Shown: positions 44,702 through 54,385, counted from the stretch's first letter. The stretch: DNA of 64,000 nucleotides from Flavobacterium sandaracinum (GCF_004349135.1 NZ_SMFN01000005.1:32844-96843), one strand, 5' to 3'. Numbers and translations are program-made. The notes: generated from the sequence alone by a model not told the origin.

Positions 44702-45133
44702 ATGCGAAAAATGCTAGTATTAATTTTATTGCTTTACTCGGGATATTCTCAGGCACAAAATCAAGAGATTCAAAAAGTTATTGAAAATTTTTTCATAGCT
44801 TTTCATGCCAAAGATTCAATAAAACTTAAGGCTCTTTGCGACGAGGGCATGATTTTACAATCCATTGCTGAGAGCAATAAAGGCAATACTTTGTCTAATG
44901 AAAAACTGCAAACATTTTATAAATCCATCGCTTCTATTCCTGTGGATTTAAAGTTTTTTGAAAAAATTCTAAGTTTTTCTATTCAAGTAGACGGTGCTGT
45001 GGCTCATGCTTGGACACCTTATGAGTTTTATATAAATGAAAAATTAAGTCATAAAGGCGTGAATGCTTTTACACTTTTCAAAGAAGATAGCAGTTGGAAA
45101 ATCATTCATATTATTGATACTCGAAGAAAGTAA
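44702..45133 (+). CDS. Secreted NTF2-like (SnoaL/DUF4440-type) protein
   Basis: 143 residues. Signal peptide 1-18 (SGYSQAQ). Then the small cone-fold pattern: helix IQKVIENFFIAFHAKDSIKL, a beta-rich middle and the closing pair VNAFTLFKEDSSWKIIHIID, typical of NTF2-like periplasmic proteins. Usually non-catalytic or ligand binding, and the role is unknown. Divergent from panB, monocistronic, and followed by a long empty region without a clear terminator. Confidence 0.8.
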   Translation: MRKMLVLILLLYSGYSQAQNQEIQKVIENFFIAFHAKDSIKLKALCDEGMILQSIAESNKGNTLSNEKLQTFYKSIASIPVDLKFFEKILSFSIQVDGAVAHAWTPYEFYINEKLSHKGVNAFTLFKEDSSWKIIHIIDTRRK

Positions 45134-46037
45134 ACCCTGTTTATTTATTTGTGAGCATTTAAAAAGGTAGCTTTGTATTTTAAATTTATAGAGATCGTTT
45201 TTCGAAAATCTACTTGGTTATTGACAAAGAAGAAAAATTATTCTAATAGACTTTGACGTAATTATATAATAAAACATTTCCAATTGCACTTTTGTAGCGC
45301 GAAATGACACAATAAATGGAGTTACAGTATTGTTTTATTGGTGTTATAGTTGGAATACTATTCTTAGTAGTATTTTAGGATTCTCTACTTTAACGTATTT
45401 AAGGAACGCATTTTATTCTTTTTTTTAGGAACTACTTTCTATTCTTTAACGGTATAAAATTAGAAGCAATTTCATGTTTTCCTTATTACCATTTGCCAGT
45501 CCTATTGTAAAATATTTTGAAGGCATTTTTTAAAATAGGACGCTGTAATAAGTATTTACTTTAATGGTAAATTTTTATTTTTTGAATAATTAAGTTTCAA
45601 TCCAGCTTCCGTTGAATAATTTTTCCACGTTACATGAGGAACATTTAGATGTGTAGGCACTTCTATTTCTAATTAATTGAGTGCATAACGCGATTTGAAA
45701 TTAATTTTTGTGAATCCTATTTTTCGCTCTAACTGAAAATATTTTTTATTGCTGGATCTATATTTATCATAAAACGATGAATTTCTACACATTAACTTGC
45801 ATTCGGGGTTTGTAATAAATTTGCTTTGTGAAACTCATTTGTTTCTTGAATCAAGTCTTTGAAATTTTAAATAAGTACTTTTTGTTCTTAACTACTATAG
45901 ATACTATCAGCAATTAAGATTTATTATTTCATTTTTAGTGTGATTTTATTGTTTATTTTTTAAATTAGTGAATAAACAAATTTTTGAAAAGTCAAACGAA
46001 AAATAATGCTAATTCTTATAAATGGGAAGTATGTAAA
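45134..46037. other. Long intergenic region with one decayed gene candidate
   Basis: About 900 bp. Apart from the frame remnants at 45556-45890 on the minus strand (separate entry) I see no coding frame, terminator or repeat. Many short AT-rich words only. Confidence 0.5.
45556..45834 (-). pseudogene. Decayed gene fragment, family not recognised
   Basis: A minus-strand frame reads like protein from 45834 to 45556 except for TAA at 45673-45675. Before the stop it encodes SSNKKYFQLERKIGFTKINF, after it VPTHLNVPHVTWKNYSTEAG, ending at TAA 45556-45558. A neighbouring frame just upstream (about 45835-45890) encodes NFKDLIQETNEFHKANLLQ, as expected if a frameshift split the gene. No start codon or signal is left. 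It could be chance, but the mix of W, H, P and G is unusual for random AT-rich DNA. Confidence 0.35.
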
Positions 46038-46208
46038 TTAATACGTATCATCATTCAAATCTGATTCTTCCTCAGTAGCTTTTTTGTAATTATTATTCAA
46101 GTAATGAGTGTACTTCTTTTTATCTTTTTGATTTTTTCTAAAAAGGAATACAATCAAAATAATTGCGAAGAAAATGACAATGCCAATAATAATCCAGTTG
46201 ATTTCCAT
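46038..46208 (-). CDS. Small single-pass membrane protein (56 residues)
   Basis: ATG at 46208, TAA at 46038-46040. Residues 4-23 (NWIIIGIVIFFAIILIVFLF) form one membrane helix. The rest is basic (RKNQKDKKK) and then acidic (TEEESDLNDD), the usual make-up of small flavobacterial inner-membrane proteins with the N-terminus out. No known domain. Stands alone between the long gap and the chrA end, in the same direction as the chr operon. Convincing as a gene because of codon pattern and charge layout. Confidence 0.7.
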   Translation of the reverse strand: MEINWIIIGIVIFFAIILIVFLFRKNQKDKKKYTHYLNNNYKKATEEESDLNDDTY

Positions 46209-46538
46209 TTTTTTTAGATTAAATAAAAGTATTTTTAAAGGTAGGGATAAAATTTAAATTGTATGTTATCTGTATTTAAATGATCTGTAGGAAAATTTTA
46301 AACTATTTACTTCTGAGCGTCTCGCTTTCGACTCAAAAAAAGTTATTTTTGTCAAGATTAAAAGATTTTAAAATCGTTGTTTAGTCTATAAAGCTATAGC
46401 AAAATTTAAGATGTTTTTTAATTCAAATCCATACACCTTAATTCTATTTAAATTTGTTGGGGAATTAGTTTTCGAAGCATTCTTTTATACACAAAGGTCT
46501 ATAAATGAAATTTTCACTATTTGCATCCAATGAGTTGT
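46209..46538. other. Intergenic region downstream of chrA
   Basis: 330 bp, AT-rich. No gene, repeat or clear terminator hairpin seen after the chrA stop at 46539. Confidence 0.5.
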
Positions 46539-47669
46539 TTATAAATATGTTAACAGATAACCAAATAAGGAACCTCCTAAAACTATAAAAGCACTATTTA
46601 TTTTTTTATAACCAAATGTAAAAGCTATACTTAAAATAGCAATACTAGTGGTTCGCCAATCTGTAATGGATTCTTTTCCCATTGAAAAGCAAATGGAAAT
46701 AATTATAGCTACTGAAGCAATATTTACTGCATCTAAAAAAGCAGAGAACGATTTTGAACTTCGCATTTTCTTAACCAGTGGATTAAGCATTGCAACAAAA
46801 AGGAAAGCAGGAACAAAAATTCCAATAGTAGAAATAATAGCACCAGAAATCCCATTGATTTGATAACCTATAAAAGTAACCGATGAAAAAATAGGACCAG
46901 GAGTAAATTGTCCTACTGCAATAGCATCAAGGAGTTGCTGCCTTGATAAAAGTCCTGTAGATACTAATTCGCTATCCAGAAAAGCAAATAATACATAACC
47001 GCTTCCATAAAGTACTGTTCCAATTTTTAAAAATATCCAGAATAGATTTAAATTCGTAGCTGAAAGTACTGTTGTATTTGTTATTTGCAAAAATGTAAGA
47101 GGGAAAAGAGTATTGGTTTTCTGTAATTTATTATTCCGGATTGTGAACAGGAGTAAGGCGACTAGGCCAGCCCCAAACATTAAGTAAATTTCATTAAAGT
47201 GAAGCAATGAACTTATTAAAACTAGAACTCCGATGATGGCCAATTCAACTGATTTTAATGATTTTTTAGCCAAAGGAAAAGTTGCAGCAAGTATAATGGC
47301 GATTATGGCGGGATTTATACCGTAGATAAAAGGTTGGAATTCTGGATACTGTCCGTATTGTTTGTATATCCAAGCAAAGATTCCGGTAATAAAAACTCCA
47401 GGAAAAATAAAGCAAATTCCTGCCACAAGTAAACCTTTCCAACCTGCTTTCTCGTGTCCAATATGAATAGCCATTTCGGTGCTGTTGGGTCCTGGAATTA
47501 AATTTGTTGCGCCAATTAAGTCTAGGAAATGTTGTTCCGTTAGCCATTTTCTCTTTGCAACCACCTCTTCCCTCATCATTGCAATATGTGCCAAAGGACC
47601 ACCAAAACCAATGATGCCCAGTTTTAGAAAAAGTTTTGCAATTTCTTTCAAGTCAACTCTATGCTCCAT
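46539..47669 (-). CDS. chrA: Chromate transporter ChrA family
   Basis: 376 residues, the long two-domain CHR form: both halves start with a FLKLG-type motif (LFLKLGIIGFGGPLAHIAMM near 13-32 and FLKIGTVLYGSGY near 213) and carry the LIPGPNSTEMAIHIG (near 57) and QFTPGPIFSS (near 252) signatures. About ten to twelve membrane helices. CHR proteins export chromate, with sulfate-like oxyanion transport also proposed. It overlaps the DoxX gene by 11 bp and is the last gene of a three-gene operon led by a haem-c lipoprotein. Confidence 0.92.
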   Translation of the reverse strand: MEHRVDLKEIAKLFLKLGIIGFGGPLAHIAMMREEVVAKRKWLTEQHFLDLIGATNLIPGPNSTEMAIHIGHEKAGWKGLLVAGICFIFPGVFITGIFAWIYKQYGQYPEFQPFIYGINPAIIAIILAATFPLAKKSLKSVELAIIGVLVLISSLLHFNEIYLMFGAGLVALLLFTIRNNKLQKTNTLFPLTFLQITNTTVLSATNLNLFWIFLKIGTVLYGSGYVLFAFLDSELVSTGLLSRQQLLDAIAVGQFTPGPIFSSVTFIGYQINGISGAIISTIGIFVPAFLFVAMLNPLVKKMRSSKSFSAFLDAVNIASVAIIISICFSMGKESITDWRTTSIAILSIAFTFGYKKINSAFIVLGGSLFGYLLTYL

Positions 47670-48090
47670 TATTTGAAATTCTTAAGTCGAGCGACCAAAA
47701 GCCACCGCCTTTCAATAATAGAAAGATACTGCCTATTAGCATTGCCCAATCTGTCCTACTTCCATGCAGCATTTCCCAAACCCCTTTTTCAGCTAACACA
47801 TCTGCTTTTGTCGTTGCAATTGCAACAAGCATAATTACTATTAACGGAATACTTCCTAATCTTGTAAAAAGTCCAATTAAAATCAGAGCACCACAAAGAA
47901 TTTCGAATAGGCCAACAAAACCGCCTAAAAATTCAGGAGCTGGTAAACCAATTTTTTCAAATCTTCCCGCTCCCAAAGTTTCTGAAAATAAAAACTTTTG
48001 AATACCTTCAGAAAGGAAAACAGCCCCAACCATTAAACGAATGAGCATAGTTGTTTTTTCGCGATCTGTATTTATTAATTTCTTAAACAT
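47659..48090 (-). CDS. DoxX family membrane protein
   Basis: 143 residues with four hydrophobic segments (about 16-28, 51-75, 79-97, 119-131). MLIRLMVGAVFLSEGIQKFLF and the LFEILCGALILIGLFTRLGS motif are diagnostic for DoxX. It begins 1 nt after the cytochrome gene's stop codon and its end overlaps chrA by 11 bp, so the three proteins are produced together. DoxX proteins sometimes work in quinone-linked or membrane redox complexes, and a role next to a haem-c protein would fit that (inference). Confidence 0.88.
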   Translation of the reverse strand: MFKKLINTDREKTTMLIRLMVGAVFLSEGIQKFLFSETLGAGRFEKIGLPAPEFLGGFVGLFEILCGALILIGLFTRLGSIPLIVIMLVAIATTKADVLAEKGVWEMLHGSRTDWAMLIGSIFLLLKGGGFWSLDLRISNNGA

Positions 48091-48091
48091 T

Positions 48092-48568
48092 TTATTTTTG
48101 TATTGGTGATTGTCTGTTTATTGGCATTTTTACGGTAAAAAAAGGAACTTTTTCCATGGCGTGACAATTGTTACAGTTAATTGTCATGGTTTTAAAATCT
48201 TTGTTAAAAAGCGCGGTATCTTTACTTTTTATTGCTTTTCTCATTTCAGGTATGACAAGTGTTAAAAAATGCTCCGCAGACTTAGCTCTCTTAGGTCTTC
48301 TTTCGAGCCCAGATTCAATGGCAACTTTAATTTTATCTAATTGATAATCGGCGTATTCCCAATTCTTATCTTGTCCAGCCCAGTAAAGCTCCTGATAACG
48401 ATACCCAGTTTCAATCATCGCTTTGTCAAAACCTCTAAATTGTTTTTCAATGGTAGTAATTTGATCGCTTTCACTCCCTTTAATCCAGTTACCTTGCACC
48501 GTTTTTTGGTTTCTCTGTTGATTACAACCTAAAAGGCCTAGGGCTATTATGCTAAATAGTAGTTTCAT
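48092..48568 (-). CDS. Haem-c lipoprotein
   Basis: 158 residues. Lipoprotein signal with LGLLGC and Cys15 as the lipid site. A mostly helical body (residues 40-130) is followed by a single haem-c attachment motif C132-NN-C135-H136. The short length and CxxCH near the C-terminus resemble c'-like four-helix cytochromes rather than class I cytochrome c. It sits at the head of the operon with DoxX and ChrA and is probably a periplasmic electron carrier. Its partner oxidase or reductase is not visible here. Confidence 0.82.
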   Translation of the reverse strand: MKLLFSIIALGLLGCNQQRNQKTVQGNWIKGSESDQITTIEKQFRGFDKAMIETGYRYQELYWAGQDKNWEYADYQLDKIKVAIESGLERRPKRAKSAEHFLTLVIPEMRKAIKSKDTALFNKDFKTMTINCNNCHAMEKVPFFTVKMPINRQSPIQK

Positions 48569-49259
48569 TGTCTTGTAAATTCAAATAGTGCAATATACCC
48601 TAATTAAAGGATTCAAATAGTTAAATCTATCCTCAATTATTTAAATTATTTTATAATCTTCTGGTAAATAAGTGAATACATCTGTCCTGTTTTAGGAACG
48701 ATATTTGGTTATTGGGTTTTCAAGGATGCAAAGTACTTGCTTTTGTTGTTTCGCAATTTTTGCTAAAGCATCAAATCTAACTCAAATTTTTATAATCATT
48801 TTGCTTGTAACTTTTCCCTTATGCAAGGGAGCTTTAGGCTTGAAGAGTAATTGAAAAGAACTTTTAGTTTTTACAAGGTCTATTTTTCTCCTTTCAGAAC
48901 GATTACTGCCTAATTCTATTTTACTTTGACTGTTTCGCCTTCTTTAAAATACATTAAAAGGTCTTTTTGAATACTATGAAAAGTTCTTCTTCACTTTGGC
49001 GTCATCAAAAATCGTTTTTTTACAAATTTTTACAGCGCACTCGATAAGTTTACTAATAATATTCAGTAAACACTAATTGTAAATAATGAAAATTTTCGTA
49101 AAATATTTATGGATTAACTTTCTTTCAATTATCTTTTTAATCAGTCTTTTTTTGTTTGCTACAGCTTTATTTAACGTATATAAAAATTTACGTTTGCAAT
49201 TGACAACCAGTTTGTTTGCTAAAAAAAATGTGTGATGTACTATTGAAATAAGTTTAGTA
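48569..49259. other. Intergenic region upstream of the chr operon
   Basis: 690 bp. A 49-codon frame at 49086-49235 (+) with one hydrophobic stretch could be a tiny membrane protein, but it has no supporting signal. A palindrome TCCCTTGCATAAGGGA lies near 48827. On the minus strand, IQKDLLMYFKEGETVKVK (about 48926-48979) might be a relic. Nothing here is called as a gene. Confidence 0.45.
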
Positions 49260-50699
49260 TTAACAATCTGCCATATTCACGGCAATTGCCAGACCACCTT
49301 CGGAAGTTTCTTTGTATTTGTTGTTCATATCTTTGGCGGTTTGCCACATGGTTTCTACTACTTTATCTAAGGGAACTTTTGCATTTTCTGGATCGGTTGC
49401 TAAGGCTAATTCGGCTGCATTAATAGCTTTTATGGCGCCCATGGTGTTGCGTTCAATACAAGGAATTTGCACTAATCCGCCAATAGGATCACAGGTCATT
49501 CCAAGATGATGTTCCATGGCAATTTCGGCTGCCATTAAAACCTGCTCTGGTGTCCCACCCATTAATTCGCATAAAGCGGCAGCTGCCATCGAGGAGGACA
49601 CTCCAATTTCAGCCTGACAACCGCCCATTGCCGCTGATATAGTAGACCCTTTCTTGAAAATGCTTCCTATTTCACCGGCAACCATCAGGAATTGTTTGAT
49701 TTGCTTTTCATCGGCTTGGTGGTTTTCAATCACTAAGTAATACATTAAAACTGCAGGAATAACGCCAGCACTTCCGTTAGTTGGAGCTGTTACCACACGG
49801 CCTAATGCGGCATTGACTTCATTTACTGCAAGTGCAAAACAGCTCACCCATTGTAGGATTTGACGAAATTTAACTTCTGTTTTTCTAATTTCTTCAAGCC
49901 AACTTTGAGGAGAATTATAATTGGCTAAACCAATTAGGTTTTGGTGCATATCAAATGCTCTTCGGCGCACGTTTAATCCCCCAGGAAGAATCCCTTCAGA
50001 ATGACAGCCAATGTACATGCATTCCAGCATGGTGTGCCAAATACGGATCAGTTCGTGATCAATTGCGGCTTCCGTACGCATTGATTTTTCGTTTTCAAAA
50101 ACGATTTCCGAGATGGATTTATTTTCTTTTTTACAGTATTCTAATAGTTCTGATGCTTTGTCTGTAGGATAAGGAAAAGCACATTTTATTTGTATTTTCT
50201 TTTTAGCGTTAATGCGTTCCTCTTTGACTACAAATCCTCCACCAATAGAATAAAAAGTAGATATATATTCGCTATCATCGTTCATAAAAGCCGTGAACGT
50301 CATTCCATTGGCATGAAAAGGAAGGAAGTTTTTATTAAAAATGATGTCCTGAAGAAAATAGAAAGGGATTGGCTTTTCGTTTCCTAAATTAATTTCGTTT
50401 TTTGATTCAATGGATTTTATAATAGCAGCAATGTTTTCTATTGGAATGTATTCTGGATCTTGTCCGCTCAATCCTAGCATGACGGCTAAATCCGTTGCAT
50501 GCCCTTTTCCAGTCAAAGAAAGAGAACCGTACAGGTCTATTTTTACTCGGATTACAGCATGAAGTAACAACTCATTTCTCAATTCACCTAAAAAGCGTTC
50601 GGCAGCTCTCCATGGGCCTAGTGTGTGTGAACTTGACGGTCCTACACCAATTTTTAGCATGTCAAAAACTGAGATACATTCTTCCATCTGTTGTTTCAT
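49260..50699 (-). CDS. sdaA: L-serine ammonia-lyase, iron-sulfur dependent, single chain
   Basis: 479 residues. Beta domain first ([22 protein letters not shown] near 9-30), then the alpha domain with the Fe-S cysteines ([35 protein letters not shown]). It deaminates L-serine to pyruvate in the cytoplasm using a [4Fe-4S] cluster. The N-terminal ATG at 50699 and a second at 50687 are both possible; a -7 box 11 nt upstream of the first is compatible with a very short leader. Single gene. No terminator recognised. Confidence 0.95.
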   Translation of the reverse strand: MKQQMEECISVFDMLKIGVGPSSSHTLGPWRAAERFLGELRNELLLHAVIRVKIDLYGSLSLTGKGHATDLAVMLGLSGQDPEYIPIENIAAIIKSIESKNEINLGNEKPIPFYFLQDIIFNKNFLPFHANGMTFTAFMNDDSEYISTFYSIGGGFVVKEERINAKKKIQIKCAFPYPTDKASELLEYCKKENKSISEIVFENEKSMRTEAAIDHELIRIWHTMLECMYIGCHSEGILPGGLNVRRRAFDMHQNLIGLANYNSPQSWLEEIRKTEVKFRQILQWVSCFALAVNEVNAALGRVVTAPTNGSAGVIPAVLMYYLVIENHQADEKQIKQFLMVAGEIGSIFKKGSTISAAMGGCQAEIGVSSSMAAAALCELMGGTPEQVLMAAEIAMEHHLGMTCDPIGGLVQIPCIERNTMGAIKAINAAELALATDPENAKVPLDKVVETMWQTAKDMNNKYKETSEGGLAIAVNMADC

Positions 50700-50710
50700 T
50701 TTGTGATCGA

Positions 50711-50718
50711 CAAATATA
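50711..50718 (-). promoter_or_regulatory. -7 box (TATATTTG) of sdaA
   Basis: Perfect TAnnTTTG on the minus strand, 11 nt from the first ATG, giving an almost leaderless message or, with ATG 50687, a leader of about 17 nt. Confidence 0.55.
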
Positions 50719-50871
50719 ATAGAATGTTATTAGTATCCGAATTATATACAGGATTTTATTAATTATTTAATAAAGAATAGTGCTGTAATGTTAGTATTCC
50801 TCAAAGAAAAATTAATTAATGAACGAGGGGAGCTATGGTATAATCCGTATTTAATTAATAGAAAATTTTGC

Positions 50872-50902
50872 TTGTGAAAGACTTTGTAAATGGCTATTTT
50901 TG
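50872..50902 (+). promoter_or_regulatory. Promoter of the M14 peptidase gene: TTG-N20-TATTTTTG
   Basis: -33 TTG at 50872-50874 and -7 box at 50895-50902 with a 20-nt spacer, the best full match to the flavobacterial consensus in the window, 23 nt before the ATG at 50926. Confidence 0.75.
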
Positions 50903-50925
50903 AGGCATAACTAACCCGAAATAAT

Positions 50926-53433
50926 ATGAAAAAGACTGTTTTTTCTTTTTACCTAATGCTAACTCTGGTGCTCAGTGTTCACTCTCAAGTGCAAAGTCCT
51001 TCAGAATTTTTGCCCAATTACGGAAAGCAAATAACGTATTACCATCAAGCTGAAAATTATTTTAGGCAGCTTACTGAAAAATCTCCTTTAATAAAACATC
51101 AAAAATATGGAGTAACTCCTGAACAAAGGGATTTAAATGTATATTTTATTTCTAGTCCTGAGAATTTGGCTAACTTAGAACAAATTCGAAATAATAATTT
51201 AGCCGCTATTGGTTTGTCCAATAACAAAAGCCAAATGATTGGTGATAAATTAATTGTATGGTTGAGTTTTAATGTTCATGGAAATGAATTTGCAGGAACT
51301 GAAAGTGCCATGACTGTGGCCTATGAGCTGGTAAATCCCTCCAACTCTGAAACTAAAAAGTGGTTAGAAAACACCATTGTAATCTTGGATCCATGCATTA
51401 ATCCTGATGGATATTCCAGATATGGGAATTGGTTAAGAGAAATTTCAAGTAAAAAAACGCATCCCGATTTGTCAGACAGAGAGCACATGGAAGTTTGGCC
51501 AGGAGGAAGGTACAACCATTATATCTTTGATTTAAACAGGGATTGGGCATGGCAAACCCAACCGGAAACCCAACAGCGTATTGCATTGTACAACCAGTGG
51601 ATGCCTCAAGTACACACGGATGTACATGAAATGGGCTATAATTCTCCCTATTTTTTCCCACCGTCAGCGGAACCATTGCACGAATATATTGAAAAGTATC
51701 AAAAAGATTTTCATTATACGTTAGGTAAAAATATATCTAAAAAATTTGATGCTCAAAACTGGATGTACAATACAGGGGAGCGTTTTGATTTGTTTTATCC
51801 AAGTTATGGAGATACCTATCCTACTTACAATGGAGCAGTAGGCATGACTATGGAACAGGGCGGAATAGGAGCTGGGAGAGCAGTCACAATGAGTAACGGA
51901 ATCACATTGACAATAAAAGACCGATTAACCCATCATGCAACGGCGGTTCTTACGGTTGTAGAATCAGCGGCAGCACAAGCAGATGTTTTGCTAAAAGGTT
52001 TTAGAGGTTTTATGAATAATTCTCGAAAAACAGTCAAGGGAAATTATAAAATGTATGTGATGAAAAACAATCCGAAGTTGGTTCAAATGGCGGATTTGTT
52101 GAAAAAAAATAATGTAGAATTTAGTTATGCTGATGGCACTCAAAAAGCATCAGGATTTAATTATACTACAAAAACAGAAAAAGGTTTTACGATTGAACCA
52201 AATGATTTAATTGTGAAAGTAGACCAGCCGAAAGCTGTTTTTGCGCAAGTACTTTTTGAACCAAACCAAAAATTGAATGACAGTTTATCGTATGATATTA
52301 CTTCATGGGCATTGCCTCTGGCTTATGGAGTAGAAGGGTATGCATTGAAAAATAGTGTAGCTGTTAAAACAAAAATGGCAATTGAAATGCAGGAAAAAGT
52401 CATTCCGCAAAACGTGTATGCGTTTCATATTCCTTGGAATAATAGAATTTCAGCTCAGGTATTATCTTTGTTGCACCAAAATAATATCAAAGTGCGATCA
52501 GCAATGAAGAAAGCTGTTTTTGGAGAAGTAATTGTGGAGCCGGGTGGTTTGTTAGTCACCAAAGCAGATAATCCTAAAATAGTTGATTTTGAAAAAACAA
52601 TTTCAGGAATAGTAAAAATAAAAACCGATTACAATTATATTGCTACGGGTTTTTCCTCGAATTCAAAAGATGTAGGAGGCGAAAATTTTAATTTATTAAA
52701 AGCGCCAAAAGTGGTTTTATTATCTGGAAAAGGTGTTGGTTCCACTGAGTTTGGTGCTGCCTGGTATTATATGGAAGAAACAATTGGTTATCCAGTAAGT
52801 GTGATTGAAGTAAATAATTTCAATAGATTAAACTTGTTTAATTATAACACGTTAATCTTAGCAGATGGGTATTATGAATTTTCCGAAGACCAACAAAAGA
52901 AAATTGGAGAATGGATTAAAAACGGAGGAAAAGTGATTGCAATGAATAGTGCGTTGACATTATTTGAGGGAAAAGAAGGCTATGCATTAAGTCCATTTGC
53001 ATCCGAGGAAGACAAATTGAGTTCAGAGAAAGAGGCTGAAGAGGAAGCGTTAAAAGAACGTTTTTTAGATTTTCAAGATTCGGAGCGTAGGTATATTTCT
53101 AAATCAATTCCTGGCGCTATTATCGAGAACATGCTTAATAAAACACATCCAATGTCTTTTGGTTTAGGGGATAAATATTTCAGTCTAAAAACGGACGATA
53201 GACATTATTCTTTGTTAAAGAAAGCGACTAATGTCGTTTATGTGCCCAAAGATTATAAAAGCTATGGTTTTATTGGGAATGAAATCAAAAAGAAATTGAA
53301 TAATACGGTAAGTTTTGCTGTAGAAAGTAAAGGTGACGGATCTGTAATCTATATGGTCGACAATCCATTATTTAGAGGTTTCTGGGAAAATGGCAATTTA
53401 TTATTTAGTAATGCTTTGTTTTTAGTAAATTAA
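50926..53433 (+). CDS. Secreted M14 zinc carboxypeptidase-like protein
   Basis: 835 residues. Signal peptide 1-20. M14 domain (about 40-360): first zinc ligands H118-G-N-E121, substrate-binding region CINPDGYSRYGNWLR, third zinc His in HTDVHEMG (His230 or 234), and Glu in GMTMEQGG as the general base. The second half (about 480-835) is a class-I glutamine amidotransferase-like fold without a visible catalytic Cys-His pair, an arrangement typical of this Bacteroidota subfamily. It acts on peptides outside the cytoplasm. No T9SS C-terminal sorting domain is visible. Confidence 0.9.
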   Translation: MKKTVFSFYLMLTLVLSVHSQVQSPSEFLPNYGKQITYYHQAENYFRQLTEKSPLIKHQKYGVTPEQRDLNVYFISSPENLANLEQIRNNNLAAIGLSNNKSQMIGDKLIVWLSFNVHGNEFAGTESAMTVAYELVNPSNSETKKWLENTIVILDPCINPDGYSRYGNWLREISSKKTHPDLSDREHMEVWPGGRYNHYIFDLNRDWAWQTQPETQQRIALYNQWMPQVHTDVHEMGYNSPYFFPPSAEPLHEYIEKYQKDFHYTLGKNISKKFDAQNWMYNTGERFDLFYPSYGDTYPTYNGAVGMTMEQGGIGAGRAVTMSNGITLTIKDRLTHHATAVLTVVESAAAQADVLLKGFRGFMNNSRKTVKGNYKMYVMKNNPKLVQMADLLKKNNVEFSYADGTQKASGFNYTTKTEKGFTIEPNDLIVKVDQPKAVFAQVLFEPNQKLNDSLSYDITSWALPLAYGVEGYALKNSVAVKTKMAIEMQEKVIPQNVYAFHIPWNNRISAQVLSLLHQNNIKVRSAMKKAVFGEVIVEPGGLLVTKADNPKIVDFEKTISGIVKIKTDYNYIATGFSSNSKDVGGENFNLLKAPKVVLLSGKGVGSTEFGAAWYYMEETIGYPVSVIEVNNFNRLNLFNYNTLILADGYYEFSEDQQKKIGEWIKNGGKVIAMNSALTLFEGKEGYALSPFASEEDKLSSEKEAEEEALKERFLDFQDSERRYISKSIPGAIIENMLNKTHPMSFGLGDKYFSLKTDDRHYSLLKKATNVVYVPKDYKSYGFIGNEIKKKLNNTVSFAVESKGDGSVIYMVDNPLFRGFWENGNLLFSNALFLVN

Positions 53434-53455
53434 ATAGCCAAAATATTGAAACCAT

Positions 53456-53485
53456 AAAAAAGAGCACAGCAATGGGCTCTTTTTT
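53456..53485 (+). terminator. Intrinsic terminator, probably bidirectional
   Basis: Stem AAAAAAGAGC/GCTCTTTTTT with a 10-nt loop. It serves the M14 gene and, from the other side, the small lipoprotein gene ending at 53521. Confidence 0.9.
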
Positions 53486-53520
53486 ATTGGGATCAAATGA
53501 CCATTCGAAAGTGCAGTGAC

Positions 53521-53694
53521 TTATTTTCTTCCGAAAATTTTGCTGATTATAAAAATTAGTATGGCCAGTACTGCAACAACTATAAATATGCCAACACCTA
53601 CTCCAGCTTTGAATATTCCTTCTATTATTGAACAGCTTGAAAATGATATCAATACTATAAAAAGTATCAATAATCGCGTTAATTTTTTTTGCAT
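53521..53694 (-). CDS. Small lipoprotein with one membrane helix (57 residues)
   Basis: ATG at 53694, TAA at 53521-53523. Residues 1-20 are a signal with SFSSC, Cys21 as the lipid site. SIIEGIFKAGVGVGIFIVVA and the following AVLAILIFIISKIFGRK form a glycine-rich turn and a second membrane helix. I recall near-identical short proteins in many Flavobacteria, some mislabelled phosphatidate cytidylyltransferase. Function unknown. The plus-strand frame across the same DNA (53516-53704) is a shadow. Convergent with the M14 gene. Confidence 0.82.
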   Translation of the reverse strand: MQKKLTRLLILFIVLISFSSCSIIEGIFKAGVGVGIFIVVAVLAILIFIISKIFGRK

Positions 53695-54377
53695 GATTAA
53701 TTAGTTTAGGTTAAAAATGTAAAATTATTGCTTTCAACTAAGCAGTTTGTTATATAATTTAGAGACGTTATTATATAATTCATATAAAAAAGTGTGTGAA
53801 ATGGTAATTTAAATTAATGTTTAAGTATAAAAGTAAAACAAAAATAGGGATCGTTAAACAGCACTATTCTTTATTTTACACAACAAAGCAGAATAAAAAG
53901 TAGCGTTATTTTATAAAAAGCAGTCGAACAAAATCAATCATCTCAATTGCCGCTGAAATGCTCTAGTATCAAATTTGTTTAAAGGAATTTATCATATTAC
54001 AGCTACATTAGCTAATCTAAGTAGTTGGACCTATTTAATGTCGTATTATAAAAATGACTGAAATAATATTTAACATAGGAGTCATATAAGCATTAAGCCT
54101 TAAATGACCTTATTGTTGTTTAAGGTATATAAGCCTAAAAAATGAAACTTAAATGACTTATATGGTAAAAAAAATGCACCATTGTTTTATTCTTATAGCT
54201 TATCTGTTAGACTTTTAATAGATTTTATTCAATTTCACTTATAATTGGTGTCCGAAATCCCATTATAAAAATGCTTTAGGATGTTTTTATAAAAAAGCAA
54301 TTTGGATTATAATTCATAAGCAAGCGGGGATGTTTATTTTCTCTGTTTTAAATTATAAAATCCTAAATCGGAATTCG
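53695..54377. other. Long intergenic region upstream of pyrR
   Basis: About 680 bp without a coding frame. From about 54078 to 54165 the words ATATAAG, TTAAATGAC, TATATAAG and TTAAATGACTTATATGG recur as degenerate direct and inverted repeats. It ends at the pyrR -7 box. I see no PyrR-type attenuator (antiterminator/terminator pair) in the 24-nt leader that would remain. Confidence 0.55.
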
Positions 54378-54385
54378 TATCTTTG
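54378..54385 (+). promoter_or_regulatory. -7 box (TATCTTTG) of the pyrR operon
   Basis: Perfect TAnnTTTG, 24 nt before the ATG at 54410. The short leader leaves no room for PyrR-mediated attenuation. Confidence 0.6.

Noticed and set aside
49086..49235. 49-codon plus-strand frame with a hydrophobic stretch
   Set aside because: Could be a tiny membrane protein, but no promoter, no recognised relatives and it lies in AT-rich DNA where hydrophobic frames arise by chance.
53516..53704. 62-codon plus-strand frame
   Set aside because: Shadow of the convincing lipoprotein gene on the minus strand.
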